Shown one piece after another: positions 1 through 12,784 of a stretch of 64,000 nucleotides of DNA; the stretch's first letter is position 1; every line of letters begins with the position of its first letter. The position numbers and the translations under genes were made by a program. Source of the stretch: Adenophora triphylla var. japonica (lineage: Eukaryota; Streptophyta; Magnoliopsida; Asterales; Campanulaceae); assembly GCA_022495995.1 (NCBI GenBank), contig JAFEMH010003607.1:62001-126000 (forward strand). The letters are read 5' to 3'. The notes under the pieces are model-generated. The model saw only the letters and a program-made list of their open reading frames with translations, did not search any database and was not told where the DNA came from.

Positions 1-55
1 CACTATTAACACACTATTAACACAGGCTAATCCTATCAGCCTACCAAACGAGCCC
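1..55. mobile_element. Right end of a Tourist-like (PIF/Harbinger) MITE
   Basis: The window opens inside a MITE. The end CTACCAAACGAGCCC is followed by TTA, the expected 3-bp target. The same terminal pattern is seen in the complete element at 52598-52832 (CTACCAAACGGTCCC then TTA). The left end lies outside the window. Confidence 0.6.
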
Positions 56-58
56 TTA

Positions 59-1124
59 ATGTACTATATTTATGGTGGTAGGGTGTAACATATTGTTGCA
101 CCTACCACATTTTATATTGTATATTTTCAATTAATGTACTCCATTTGTTCGATTAGAAAAATAATACTTGATCACACACGTATAATAATAATAATAATAA
201 TATATTTCTAAATTATCTTTCAAATTTTTTGAACTCAAATCTTGTAAGACAATAAACGTTAATTAATTCAATATGTATTTAAAAAATATTTATCTTTAAA
301 TAAATGAGGGAATTAGAAAGAGAACAAACGTCTATTTTACTTGGTCAACCATATTAATATAAATTCAATGTACTGTAAATAAGTTTGAATTAGATGGAGG
401 AAGTGACTTTGACCACTCTCTGAAGTCCCACACTGAACAGCTTCTAAAGACCAAGTCTACAAACACTTTTTTCCAGTTTTATTTTTCTTATTTAGAAACG
501 CAATAATTATTTTGATATAAAAAATATTTTTTTTAGAGACAAAGAAAGTAACAAGCTTCAAGAAATATATATCCATCATGCTACCTCTGTCTCACAATAA
601 ATTTTAAATTATTTATTTATACGATATTTATATTATAATCAAATTGTACTAAAACTATTTTTATATTGAAATACGGCCCTTTAGATAGTGGCAGCTAAGC
701 CAAAATTTCATAGAGTAGTAAGTATTATTTTTTTGTAATTTTATAAAAAGATGAGAGTAAAAATGTTCAAAATACTATTTATTATTTGTCATTTTGAAAA
801 TAAAATAAAATAGAACTCTTAATTTAAAACGTACCAGAATGTAAAACAGGACTCTTGATCTAAAACACGTACTACTATAATGGAAAACAGGACTATTGAT
901 CTGGAAAAATAGAAAATAGAGTATTTATTTAGGGGTATAACGTATAAACTATCTTTTACATAATGACAACACTATTTATACTCTAACTTTCAATTGAGGT
1001 ATATTCTCAATTATGCTTTCATTGTTTTTTTTATTATTATTATTTGTGCTTAATCCATCTCAAGACTTTGAGTTGCTATTATAAAAAATGCATTTTTTTT
1101 TAATATTAACGAAAAATCATTTTT
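59..1124. other. AT-rich intergenic DNA, no gene seen
   Basis: No coding exon or complete transposon could be recognised. The stretch is very AT-rich with short ATA and ATT runs near 184-205. All frames break quickly. Confidence 0.5.
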
Positions 1125-1545
1125 ACACCGGCATTTTTTTATACTAACACTGATACTTTTTTACCTTACACTGATACTTGTTTTTACTGGCACTTAATAA
1201 TACATGTACTGACACTCTTCACACTGGCATTTGTTTACACTAACACTGACATTTTTTAACACTAACACTGACACTTTTTTACATTTACACTTAATAATAC
1301 ATGCAATGACACTCTTAACACTGACATTTTTTTACACTAACATTGACACTTTTTTACACTAACACTTGCACTTTTTACACTAAACTGACAATTTTTACAC
1401 TGATACTTAATAATACATGCACTGTCACTCTTTACACTGGCACTTTATTACACTAAGACTGACAATTTTTTACATTGTTACTTAATAATAAATGCACTGT
1501 CACTCTTTATACTGACATTTTGTTACACTAATACTAACACTACTC
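1125..1545. repeat. Degenerate minisatellite of ACACTGACACTTTTT-type units
   Basis: Short units of the type acactaacactgacacttttt repeat with drift. Higher-order copies are marked by the phrase cttaataatacatgcactg at about 1191, 1289, 1406 and 1490, giving spacings of roughly 85-117 bp. No coding potential is seen. Confidence 0.7.
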
Positions 1546-2017
1546 TAGCGTTCGAAACAAAACAAGTTTTTTCTAAATTTAATGAAAAACGCTTGTTTTT
1601 TCTTTTTTTTTTAAGATTTTGGCCGAGACTTCGCTATAAAAACAAGATTTTGTAGTAAAGGAGGACTGTCTTTAAAGTAAACTATTACTAGAACAACGTG
1701 TTACCATGCCTAAAAAGTCAACAAGTCTTGGTCTTTAATTTACCCACTTTCTCACTATATTGCATCAAAAACACAATCCCACTCATAAAAAATGGATTAT
1801 TATTTATTTCTAATCTAATTGCTTCAACTAAAATATTTTTTAGTTTTTTTTGTTATATTTCAAAATAAATATTGTGTTACTAACAATAATTATATTGTAA
1901 CTTTACAATGGTATAAACAAGGTGTAAATAAATAAAATATAATCTTTAAAATATTTAAGAAGTCAAATAAATACCTTTGTTAAAAAACAACAGTCAAATA
2001 CCTTGTTTATATTGAAG

Positions 2018-2959
2018 TGTTATAACAGAGTCTATGTCGAAGACAGAAAATAAACCAATCAGACAACACAACGATACACGTGGTTCACCAACTTGACTGC
2101 GTTCACGGACAGAGGATAAGAATATTATTATCAACTTGCAATCACCGAATACAAATCTCTAATCTAATGCACGAATTCTTGCAAGAAATTTACAACTGTG
2201 CAAACCCTATATCTAGCGAACCAACAGAGAAACAAGAAAACGTAGGAATACCTAAATTTATTGATATGCCTATCACACTAAAAATTACAACCACTTATAA
2301 ACTGAAAAAGAATACTCCCTCCGTCCATTTACAATGTTCACAGTTACTGTTTACACGTTGATTAAGAAGAGATTATTATATTGAAAGTGTTGTGAGTGTG
2401 AAAGTAAAATAGGAGAGAGAATGAGTGGAGGAAATAGTAAATTATAATGGTGTTGTGAGTATTAAAATAATATAGAAGAGAGAATGAGTGGAGGGAATAG
2501 TAAATTATAGTGGGGTAGGGTTAATATTTTAATAATATAAAGTTTTCATTTTAGAAAAGAAATAAAGTGTGAACTATGTAAATGAATGTCCAAAATAAAA
2601 AGTGTGAACCATGTAAATAAACGGAGGAAGTATTATGTATTTATAATGTGAGACGTAGAATATTATTCCTAACTAAAAAAGGAATAATACTCCCTAATCC
2701 AAAAGGTCACCCACGTGACTACAAACTCCAAAACCAATTCCCTTTAGTCAACGTCAACGTCAACGTCCTAAGCCTTTTCTCCTTTGGGTGGGATCGCCTT
2801 GAGGGATTGAGTTGAGGGATTGAGGTTGCGATCGCCCCATTTTCCAGCATCTTCGTGTGATCGTGTATCTGGCACAGTGCGGTCGCCTTCTTTTACTGTC
2901 ACAGGAATTTATTGATTTGCTCCTTGTTCAATCATCTAAGTTATCCAGTTTAGATGTCA
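2018..2959 (-). repeat. Left (3') copia LTR, main part
   Basis: It matches the right LTR from GTTATAACAGAGTCTATGTC onward and again across the GGTCACCCACGTGAC block at about 2705, shared with about 17547. It is cut after 2959 by a Helitron. The last 12 bases, TTAAACCCAACA, resume at 10988-10999. Confidence 0.85.
2315..2630. mobile_element. Stowaway-type MITE in the left copia LTR
   Basis: Ends are CTCCCTCCGTCCATTTAC and GTAAATAAACGGAGGAAG, flanked by TA on both sides (2313-2314 and 2631-2632). The core has GAGAGAGAATGAGTGG blocks, the reverse orientation of the core of the MITE at the same site in the right LTR. Confidence 0.85.
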
Positions 2960-3607
2960 CTAGTGTAACTCCCGTGCGATGCACGGATAGCTAGACGAAA
3001 ATTCATACAAATATAACAGGAAGTAGAAATGTTTGTGTACATTGTAAAACAATTTTTTGAAAACGATATTATTGTACAAATATCAGATTGAAGGTCACTA
3101 AAATAAATATATATTTAAGGCATAGTTAGTTTGGACGAAACGCGTTTTATACGTAAATTCCCGTTCTATTCAATAATAATCACATTTGACATCCATTTTT
3201 CAATGCTATGGAATTGAACGAATATTTTTTTATGTAAAACATATTTATTGTGTATTGAACGTGATATGTGCGTAATTTGCCCACAGTATCACTTAGTTTC
3301 AACAACGATTGGGAAAGCGTAATAAATCAACTTATAAGTCTCCAAATCTTTACCTTCAACTGCAATTCTGAAATCTTGACTCTAGCGATTCTTCAAACAA
3401 ACAAATTACATGAAATGAAATTTTCAAGTATCATCAATTTTTATTTTCGAGAAGTTATTTTGTTCTTGAACCGTATTCAACTTCTACATCTCCGTTTGAT
3501 TTTTACATATCTCTTTAATGTTATTGTTATATAATCATGTTTTTTTATATCGCAAGCAATTAAATTTAACATTAGGAAAAATTATTTCACTATCAAATAA
3601 ATAAATG

Positions 3608-3850
3608 CTCCCTTCGTCCCATTTTAAACTTCCTTTTTTATAATAAAAGGTGTCCCATTTTAAGTTTTAAAAAAGGAAAATGAAAAATTTTTAATACTTT
3701 TATATTCAATGGTCTTATAAGTTATAAGTCATACTAACAACAACTATTAACTAATTACTTTGTACCCAACGTTTAATACTTTATAGTAAAACCATTCGTC
3801 TCTTTAATATCCCAACCAATTTTTTAACGTTTAAAATAGGACAGAAGTTG
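3608..3850. mobile_element. Decayed MITE-like segment inside Helitron 1
   Basis: It begins CTCCCTTCGTCCCATTTTAA and closes with a degenerate inverse near TTTAAAATAGGAC. A related copy begins at 4605 (CTCCCTTGGTCCGATTTTAA) and is itself interrupted by the MITE at 4695-4932. Boundaries are approximate. Confidence 0.5.
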
Positions 3851-4694
3851 AAGAAAAAATTATTAATATTTCTATTATAAAATGCAATTTGTTCCCTTTA
3901 TTTCCTTATAAATATAGAGATTAATAATATGACATAGAAAAATAAGAAAATACAATAAACTATAAACAAATAAGTATATAATAATATACAAATATTATCA
4001 ATAATTAAAATTTATTATAAAAAAATATGAATACTATGCGGGTTCGGGTTAAATGGGACGGTTCGAGCTAATCTCAAATTCACCCCAATCCCACCCGATT
4101 TAGAAGAAAACATTTCCAAACTCTTTTCATTAGAAGCGGATCAATGAGAGTTTAGGAGGGATTAAAAAATTTGATCAACCCGATTTTTACTTACATAATT
4201 CTTTAAATAGGACAATATCAAGTTGAAGTACATACTAACACTGTTTTCCTAGAATTGAGAAAAAAAAAGTAATTTGATTACTCTACTTCAAAAATTTTAA
4301 TTACTTGAGACAGAAATTATAATTTTCCCTTCTAGTTAAAGCACATAATAATGCAATTTTTTGGGAAAAAAAATAGTATTATTTTTTGGTGATTTATTTT
4401 GAATTGAAAGTAATAATCATTTTTGAAATTAAGAAAATAATTTTTTTGTATAATGACATTTTTTAAAGTTGACTTGAGACGAAAAATATAATTTTTCCTT
4501 CTAGTTTTATTTATTTTAGTTTTCATTATTAAGACTTAAATTTTATTTTGCTAGTAATTAAATTTAACATTAGGATAAATTATTTCACTATCAAATAAAT
4601 AAATGCTCCCTTGGTCCGATTTTAAACTTCCTTTTTTTTTTTAATAAAAGGTGTCCCATTTTAAATATTAAAAAATTACAATGAAAAAATTATA

Positions 4695-4932
4695 CTCCCT
4701 CCGTCCCAGCGAAGTGTGGATTTTTGGTCAACTTTGACCAACTTTGACCACTAAATTAAATAAATAATAATGATCCTAATAAAAATTTCAAAATTTGTTA
4801 TTGTATCACGCTTAATAATATTAACAATAAATTTTTTTGGATTTTTATTAGGATCATTATTATTTATTTAAATTAGTGGTCAAAGTTGGTCAAAGTTGAC
4901 CAAAAATTCACACTCCGCTAGGACGGAGGGAG
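4695..4932. mobile_element. Fold-back Stowaway MITE with near-perfect long inverted repeats
   Basis: It is flanked by TA (4693-4694 and 4933-4934) with ends CTCCCTCCGTCCCAGC and GCTAGGACGGAGGGAG. The two halves are near reverse complements over almost their whole length, for example GGTCAACTTTGACCA on the left and TGGTCAAAGTTGACC on the right. A transcript would form one long hairpin. Confidence 0.9.
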
Positions 4933-6891
4933 TAAGTCATACTTACAACAACTATTCACTAATTACTGTGTACTCAACTTTTTTTACTTTATAATAAAAC
5001 CACTCATCTCTTTAATATCCGAACCCATTTTTTAACGTTTAAAATAGGACAAAATTTGAAGAAAAAATTATTCATAAGTATTATATATAAAAAGGCAAAA
5101 ATAAATGAAACCAAGATTAATAATCCATCAAATTTTGATAAAATAAAAATTAAAACATAAATATTTCTAATAATTATATTTGTAGGCAATAATAAGATTT
5201 TTAATAAGATTTTTAATTTCACTTATATACTTCAACTACGCTTTAAATTAAAATATGTTATATCAAATTACTTCCACATTTTTTTTATCATTAATCTAAA
5301 GTTCTTTATTAATAACCCATCATTTTGTAAAAGAGATCCATAGGAATTGTTTCTTAAAAAAAAAAAAAACTGAGCGAGAAGAACGTAATATAAAATGTTT
5401 TGTAAAAAAAAAAGTAAATGAAAATTCATAATCGAATGGTTTTTATTATTTCTACAGTACTTTTAAGGAAAAAAATTGTCCTTCTATTCAAAAATGAATA
5501 TTTCTTTCATCCGATACTTAATACTACTTTATATATTCAAAAAAACAAAAAAAAATTGATTCATTTGCCTCAAGAAATTTACTTGTCCAAAAAATTAATA
5601 TTTATTTTCTGAGACGAAGAAACTAACATTATAAAAATTAATTTTTACAAAATAATACTACTTCAGCTAAAGAAAAAAAAACTATTTTCGTCCCAATGAA
5701 TATTTTATAAAATATTACTTAATTTGTTTAAAAAATTAATGTCATATTTTGAAACAAAGGCACTAAAATTACAACATTTCAAAAATGAATGTAACTTTCG
5801 ATTCAAAATGAATTACCCAAAGATAATACAACATTTTTTATCCAAAAAAATGATCATTATTCCCTTTATCCCAATTAATATTTTAAAAACTAATATTACT
5901 TCATTCGCCTCTGCAATTAATGTTTGTAATGTTAGTGCATTCGTCTCAAAAGATGACATTAATTTTTTAGGCGAATGACGTAGTATTATTTTTTAAAATG
6001 TTCATTGAGCCAAAGAAGGCAATGTTAATTTTTCTTGGACATATAAAAAAATTCTATTTTGTAAGGAAAAAAAATGACTTCAATTCAAAAATGAATATTA
6101 CGTTAGTCCCATAATTAATACTACTTTCTATATCAAAAGAAATTTGCTTCCTTTGCCTCAAGGAATTTACTTGTCTCAAAAAATAATAATTATTTTTTGA
6201 CACACGAAGACACAAACATTATAAAGAATAATTTTTACAAAATAATACTACTTCGGTTAAAAAAATAAAATACCATCTTCATCCCAATGAATATTTTATA
6301 AAATATTACTTAAGTTGTTTAAAAAAGTAATGTAATATTTTGAAACGAAGACACTAATATTACAATATTTCAATAATGAATATTACTTTCGATTCGAAAT
6401 GATTAACCCAAAAATAATACTACATTTTTTTTCCAAAAAAAATGAGCATTATTTCCTTCATCCCAATAAATATTAAAAAAAATAATACTACTTCATTCGC
6501 CTCTGCAATTAATGTTAGTGTCTTCGTCTCGAAATATTACATTAATTTTTTAGACGAATAAAGTAGTATTATTTTTTAAAATGTTTATTGAGACGAAAGA
6601 AGAAATGTTCATTTGTTTGGAAATATATTTCGGGTAAAAAAATAAATTAATATATTCGTCCAAAGGAATATTTTATAAAATATTACTTAATATGTTTAAA
6701 AAAGTAATAACAAATTTTGAAACGAAGGAACTAACATTACAAACAATAATTTATATTTAAAAAGTAAAATTATGATTATTATTATTATCATTTATAATAA
6801 AAAAATATACTTCACACTTAATTAAATTTCAAAAAAAAGATATTAAAAAATTAAAAAGAATAATAAAGAAAGGATAATTAAGAAATTTATA

Positions 6892-7189
6892 CTCCCTTCG
6901 TCCCGGCCGAAGTGTCCCAAGTTTCCTTTTTGGGCGTCCCATTTAAAATGTCTCATTCCTAAAAAGGAAAGTTTTTATTATTTTTATAATCTTCCTATCC
7001 CACTCATTCTCTCTCCTACTTTACTTTTACACTCACAATATTCTCTCTCCTAACTATTTCTCCCACTCATTCTCTCTCCTATTTAATTTTTCATGCTCAC
7101 AACATTTAACCTTTTTCTTTTTCTTACATCACTTTACTTAATTCTCGTGCAATTGTTCTTTTCGGACACTTCGACCCGGACGGAGGGAG
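6892..7189. mobile_element. Stowaway-type MITE in Helitron 1
   Basis: Ends are CTCCCTTCGTCCCGGCCGAA and TTCGACCCGGACGGAGGGAG, with TA on both sides. The core has CCACTCATTCTCTCTCCTA repeats shared with the MITEs at 24845, 46613 and 62786. Confidence 0.9.
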
Positions 7190-8305
7190 TATTTTAAAAA
7201 GAGTGTTTTTTTTTTGTGTCCAAATTAAATGAAATTAGTCTCTAATTAAAGAGGAAAAAAAATTATGAATTTTGGTGTAAAAATTTTTAAAAAAAAATTT
7301 TTTTTTTTATAAAATAATTGAGGTCGAAAAAAGGGGGTGGAAAATCAAAATCTGAAAATAAATCAACCAATGAGAGTGAGACACGTGTCGAGTAATTTAA
7401 AAAAAAAAAAAAAAAATTCGGTGTTCACGCACCTTTTAGGCGCGTGTAACGCACGCGCCGAATCCAAGCGTAACACGTGTCTCTCCGCCCTGGTAATTGC
7501 AAAATTGCCACCGCGTGAAATTACTTAATTGCCCCTGGTTTGGGCGGGATTTGGGACGATTCTCTTATTATATATAGACTAGTGTAACTCCCGTGCGATG
7601 CACGGATAGCTATTAACACATATTGACGAAGATTCATACAAATATGAAAGGAAATAGAAATGTTTGTGTACATTGTAAAAAACATTTTTGAAAACTATAT
7701 AATTAGTACAAATATCAGATTGAAGGTAACTAAAATAAATATATATTTAAGACATAGTTAGTTTGTACATAATTTGCCCACAGTATCACTTAGTTTCGCC
7801 AACGATTGAGAAAGCGTAATCAATCTAGTTATAAGTCTCCAAATCTTTCTCTTCAACTGCAATTCGGAACTCTTGACTATAGTGATTCTCCAAACATCCA
7901 AACAAACAAAATACATGAAATGAAATTTTCAAGTAGGGCAATATCAAGTTAAAGCACATACTAACACTGTTTTCCTAGAAGAGGGTAAAAAAAAGTAATT
8001 TGATTTCGCTAATTCAAAAATTTTAGTTATTTGAGACGAAAAATATAATTTTCCATTCTAGTTAAAGAACATAATAATGCAATTTTTTGGCACAAAAATT
8101 AGTATTATTTTTTGGTGATTTAGTTTGAGTTGAAAGTAATATTCATTTTTGAAAAGAAGAAAATAATTTTTTTGTATAATGACATTTTTATAATTTGACT
8201 TGAGATGGAAAATATAATTTTCCCTTCTAGTTTAATTTATTTTAGTTTTCATTTGGAAGACGTAATTTTTATTTTGCTAGTAATTAAATTTAACATTAGG
8301 ATAAA

Positions 8306-8340
8306 CTATGTGACCCCTGTGCGATGCACGGACAGTGACT
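8306..8340 (-). other. Third, decayed Helitron 3'-end hairpin inside Helitron 2
   Basis: The phrase CCTGTGCGATGCACGGACAG resembles the 3' hairpin of Helitrons 1 and 2 with one stem mismatch. The CTAG terminus has become CTAT. It lies exactly where homology to Helitron 1 (about 4580) stops, which suggests a further partial Helitron joined end to end. Confidence 0.55.
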
Positions 8341-9054
8341 AACGAATAACTGATCGAAATCGAAACAAATACAAAAGGAAATAGAGATATTTGTATACAT
8401 TGTAAAACAATTATTTAAAAACTATATTGTAATTACAAATATCAGATTAAAGGTCACCAAAATAAATATAGTGTTTCATCCGAATGAATATTTTAAAAAT
8501 TAATAATACTTCATTCGACTCTAATATTAATGTTTGTAATATTAGTGCATTCGTCTCAAAATAAGACATTAAGATAATATTAATTTTTTTGACGCGTAAA
8601 GTAGTATTCTTTTTTTAAATGTTCATTGAGACGAAGGAATCCATATTTATTTCTTTTATGACATAGAAAAAATTCGACTGTTTAAGAAAACAATTCATTC
8701 AATTCAAAAATGAATATTACTTTCGTTCCAAAACAAATACTATTTTTTATATCCAAAAATAAATTGAGTCCTTTCTCTCAATCAGCAAATTAATGTTCAT
8801 TGGGATGAAAAAAGTAATGTTCATTTTTTTTGGAAAAAAAAATGAAGTATTATTTTTTGGTTATTCATTTTGAGTCGAAAGTAATATTTATTTTTGAAAT
8901 GAAGATTATAATATTTTATAGAAATATATATTTTAAAGTATTTATTTGAGATGGAGAAAATAATTTTATATATAGCTTTCTTTATTAATAATTATTATTT
9001 TGTACTTTAAAGTGAGACGGAATTTGTAACTTTGATTTTATTTTGATTTATTTG

Positions 9055-9362
9055 GAGTGGTGACCGAATTGTGGATGGGTTGGTTTGTTTGGATGACCGA
9101 TTGTTCATGGCTTTGGAGTGGCTGATCGATTGTCCATGCCCTTGGAGTGGCTGACCGATTGTCCAAGCACTTGGTTTGTTTGGATGACCGATTGTGCATG
9201 GGCTTGATTTGTTTGGATCACCGATTGGGGCCTTCGTTTGTTTGGATCGGTTGGGAGTTGTGGCCCTTGATTTTTTTGAATCACCGATTGTGGGCTTGAT
9301 TTGTTTGGATCAGTTGAGGGTTGTGGATGACCGATTGTGGCCTTGATTTGTTTGGATCATTT
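9055..9362. repeat. Minisatellite of TTTGTTTGGATCACCGATTG-type units
   Basis: Units of about 35-45 bp built from ttgatttgtttggat and gaccgattgtg repeat about eight times with variation. The block is G/T-rich on the plus strand, unlike the surrounding AT-rich Helitron interior. Confidence 0.75.
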
Positions 9363-10999
9363 TAAAAAATGTAAATATTATTTTATCCATCTCAAATAAA
9401 TTCTTTCAATATATACTTTTATAAAAAAAAATATATTATTCATTTAAAAAATAAATATTATTTTCGACTCAAAATGAATAACCAATAAAAAATACTAAAT
9501 TTTTTTTCCAAGAAAATTGAAAATTACTTCCTTCATCCCCATGAATATTTTTAAAATTAATATTACTTTCTTCATCCCAATGAAGATTATAATTTTTTAA
9601 AGTATGTATTTGAGATGGAAAAAATAATATTTCTATTGAGTTTTCTTTATTAATAATTATTATATTATAATTTTTTAAATTATTTGCTTGTTATCTTCAT
9701 TTTTGCCACTATGTGAAATTACAATTTCTTATAAAAAAATGAGCATTATTCCCTTCATCCCAATTAATATTTCAAAATATGACATTAATTTCTTAGGCGA
9801 ATAAAGTAGTATTATTTTTTAAAATGTTCATTGAGCCAAACGAAGCAATGGTTATTTTTTTTGGACATAAAAAAAAATTCTACTTTTTAAGGAAAAAATT
9901 TACTTCAATTCAAAAAAGAGCAAATATTTTAAAAAATAATAATACTTCATTCGCCTCTGCAATTAATGTTTGTAATGTTAGTGTCTTCGTCTAAAAATAT
10001 TACATTAATTTTTTATACGAATAAAGTAGTATTATTTTTTAAAATGTTCATTGAGACGAAAGAAGCAATGTTCATTTTTTTTTGACATATAAAAAAATTC
10101 TACTTTTTAACAAAAAAAAATTCTTTCAATTCAAAAATGAATATTACTTTCATCCCATAATTAATACTACTTTCTATATCAAAAAAAAAATGCTTCCTTT
10201 GCCTCAATGAATTTACTTGTCTCAAAAAGTAATATTCATTTTCTGACACGAAGACACGAACATTATAAACATTAATTTTTACAAATTAATACTACTTCGG
10301 GAAAAAAAATTACTATATTCGTCCCAAGAAATATTTTATAAAATATTACTTAATATATTTAAAAAATTAATGTCAAATTTTGAAACGAAGGAACTAACAT
10401 TAAGAACATTAATTTTTGAGTCGAATGAAGCAGTACTAATATTCATATTAGTAAAATTATGATTATTATTATCATCATTTATAATAAAAAAAATATAATT
10501 CACACTTAATTAATTTTGCACAAAAAAGATATTGAAAAATTAAAAAGAAAAATAAAGAAAGGATAATTACGAAATTTTTATTTAAAAAAGAGAATTTTTT
10601 TTTGTGTCTAAATTAAATAAAATTAGTCTCTAATTAAAGAGAAAAATTTTTTATGAATTTTGGTGTAATTTTTTTTTTAAAATTTTTTTTTTTTTTATAA
10701 AATAAATGAGGTCGAAAATAGGGGGTGAAAAACAAAAATCCGAAAATAATCTGGCAAATCAGAGCTCGCCACGTGTCGCTTTTAAAAAAAAAAAAAAAAA
10801 AAGAAAACCTGTACGCGTACACGCGCCTTGGTCGGCGCGTGTACGGCACGCGCCAGGCTCTCCTCCAATCATCGCCAGCCACGTCATCCGGGGTTACTAA
10901 AACTTCAAGTTTGCCACCGTGTGAAATTACTAAATTGCCCCTGCTTTGGGCGGGAGTTTGGCAATCCTCCTTTTATATATAGATAGATTAAACCCAACA

Positions 11000-11012
11000 A
11001 ATTTCCACCTTG
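11000..11012 (-). other. Polypurine tract of the reverse-strand copia element
   Basis: Immediately inside the left LTR end (10999) the reverse strand reads AAGGTGGAAAT before TGTTGGGTTTAA. This is the usual plus-strand primer position at the start of a 3' LTR. Confidence 0.7.
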
Positions 11013-11054
11013 ACATCTAAGATCCCGCTCACAAAATCAGAACTCCCCTCTGCC

Positions 11055-11270
11055 TAAGATGTGTTATGCCAAACACCCAAACGTGTTACGCTGAACACCA
11101 AAAAATACTTGCTGCAACAGTTGATCAGACCCGTTCAACAAATAAACAAATGTGTCTACCAGACACCCAAATATATCCCCCTGGACACTCAAATTGTGTT
11201 GCGCCGAGCACACCAATGTGTTTTCAAGACACCCAAATGTGCCACTGCAGTAGCACTCAAAATTGCCCCA
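11055..11270. repeat. Tandem units with CACCCAAATGTGTT core near the 3' end of copia
   Basis: About six units of 30-40 bp repeat the pattern ACACCCAAATGTG plus a variable spacer. They lie between the truncated coding remnants and the polypurine tract. Small frames crossing this block are repeat artefacts. Confidence 0.6.
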
Positions 11271-11399
11271 ACTGACAATTGGGCAAATTCAGTCGACATT
11301 GGATCTTGCCAACCCAAACAAATGAAGCGGCCATATCCGTGGAATTCCCAATAGTACGTACATTTTCCTCGATTCCCTCTTCACTTTCCAAATCTGTGT

Positions 11400-12126
11400 G
11401 TTGAGTTACTAATCGTGACTTGCCCAGTTCAACTCCACCTTGAGTAGCTTCCTGCTCCACCTGTGTGTCAACCACTCCACATGATGCCATGCAACATGCT
11501 TCCTTCAGATGTGTCTCTACCATACTCTATGTACGATGCTTGACACCCAAACCAAAAAACGTAGAACCTTGGAGGACGTACAAGGAATCTTGTTTTATCC
11601 CTTTCATAATTACATTTGAACCCTTGCAGACATTTAATGCTCCACCTTCACCTTTGAAATTGTATCCCATCTTGTCTAGCCGACTAAGCGATATTAGATT
11701 CTTCGTTACTTCAGGAACATGCCTATCCTTGTTCAATGTACAAACTTACCACCCAAAGTTCGCACTCTGATGGAACCCATGCCAACTACCTTGCAGACAG
11801 AACCATTAGCAATATAAATATCATCTCCATCCTTCTCCTCGTACGTTGCAAACCATTCCCTGCGAGAACACATGTGATAAGAAGCCCCAGAATCAAGAAT
11901 CCATTTATCTTTCATACCTTTGTCTTCTTCAGTTACTAGGGCAAAGTCCTCCCCATCATCTTCTGCCATAGCCGCAGTAGACCCAGATTGCTCGCTCTTA
12001 TTCAACTTGGGACATTCACGTTTCCAATGCCCCAATTCCTTGCAGTAAGCACAGACATCTCCAAGTCTTGGACCCCTTTTAGAAGAACCCTTGTTTCTCC
12101 TACCTTGCCCCTATTGCCCTCTGCAA
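11400..12126 (-). pseudogene. copia gag 3' end, zinc knuckle, protease and gag-pre-integrase remnant
   Basis: Read on the reverse strand, a zinc knuckle CAYCKELGHWKRECP (CX2CX4HX4C, about 12009-12060) is followed by an aspartic protease motif WILDSGASYHMC (about 11880-11905) and a gag-pre-integrase stretch with VTKNLISLSRLDKMGY (about 11650-11710). These are the standard order in a Ty1/copia polyprotein. The frame changes near 11735 and again upstream of the knuckle. Nothing downstream resembles integrase, reverse transcriptase or RNase H. The 5' side is cut by the CACTA at 12127. Confidence 0.8.
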
Positions 12127-12784
12127 CAGTACCAGAAACTGTGTCTTTAGCGACGAAATTATCAGCGGCGGAATCATTTCGTCGCTATATAGCGACGGAA
12201 ATTATGCTATAGCGACGGAATAAATTTGGCGTCAATATTATCGACGGAATTAAATTCCGTCGCTAAAAACGAATATTCGTCGAATATTCGTTTCATTACC
12301 GCCACTAAATTGGCGCATAAATTACCGACGGAATATTCCATCGCTAATTCTTTCTCAGCGGCAGAATTATTCCGTCGGTGAAAATTATATATTTTTTTAA
12401 TTTTTTTTGAAATAAACCAGCGACGGAATATTTCCGTCGGTGATATATTAATTTTGTTTTTTATTTTTTTAATTAATCAGCGACGGAAATATTCCGTCGG
12501 TGATTATAACATTTAGTTTTTAATTATTTTTTAATAAAACAGCGACGGAATAATTCCGTCGGTGAAAATTAAATATTTTTTAATTTTTTTTAAATAAACC
12601 AGCGACGGAATATTTTCGTCGGTGATATATTGATTTTGTTTTTTATTTTTTTTAATTAACTAGCGACGGAAATATTTCGTCGGTGATTATAACATTTGAT
12701 TTTTAATTATTTTTAATTAAACAACGACGGATATATTCCGTCAGTGATTATAACATTTAATTTTTAATTATTTTTAGAACTAAT

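Larger units (their letters stand above)
2960..7578 (-). mobile_element. Non-autonomous Helitron 1 (reverse strand)
   Basis: On the reverse strand it starts TCTATATATAATAAGAG and ends with the hairpin CCGTGCATCGCACGG followed by GAGTTACACTAG, the classic Helitron 3' end (hairpin, short spacer, CTAG). It sits between host A (2959) and, after the second Helitron, host T (10988). No Rep/helicase reading frame is present. The interior is AT-rich with segmental duplications: the block at about 3550-4010 recurs at about 4541-5060, and a block of roughly 590 bp starting near 5645 recurs near 6240. It carries two MITEs. Confidence 0.8.
7579..10987 (-). mobile_element. Non-autonomous Helitron 2 (reverse strand), directly abutting Helitron 1
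   Basis: Reverse-strand start TCTATCTATATATAAAAGGA, reverse-strand 3' end hairpin CCGTGCATCGCACGG plus GAGTTACACTAG at 7579-7606. After 10987 the copia LTR resumes exactly (TTAAACCCAACA). Its 5' third, with the ACGTGTCGCTTTT(A)n and GCGCGTGTACGGCACGCGCC blocks, is homologous to Helitron 1 at 7330-7578. Its 3' part matches Helitron 1 at 2960-3440 and then jumps to material like 4208-4580. No transposase frame is seen. Confidence 0.8.
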
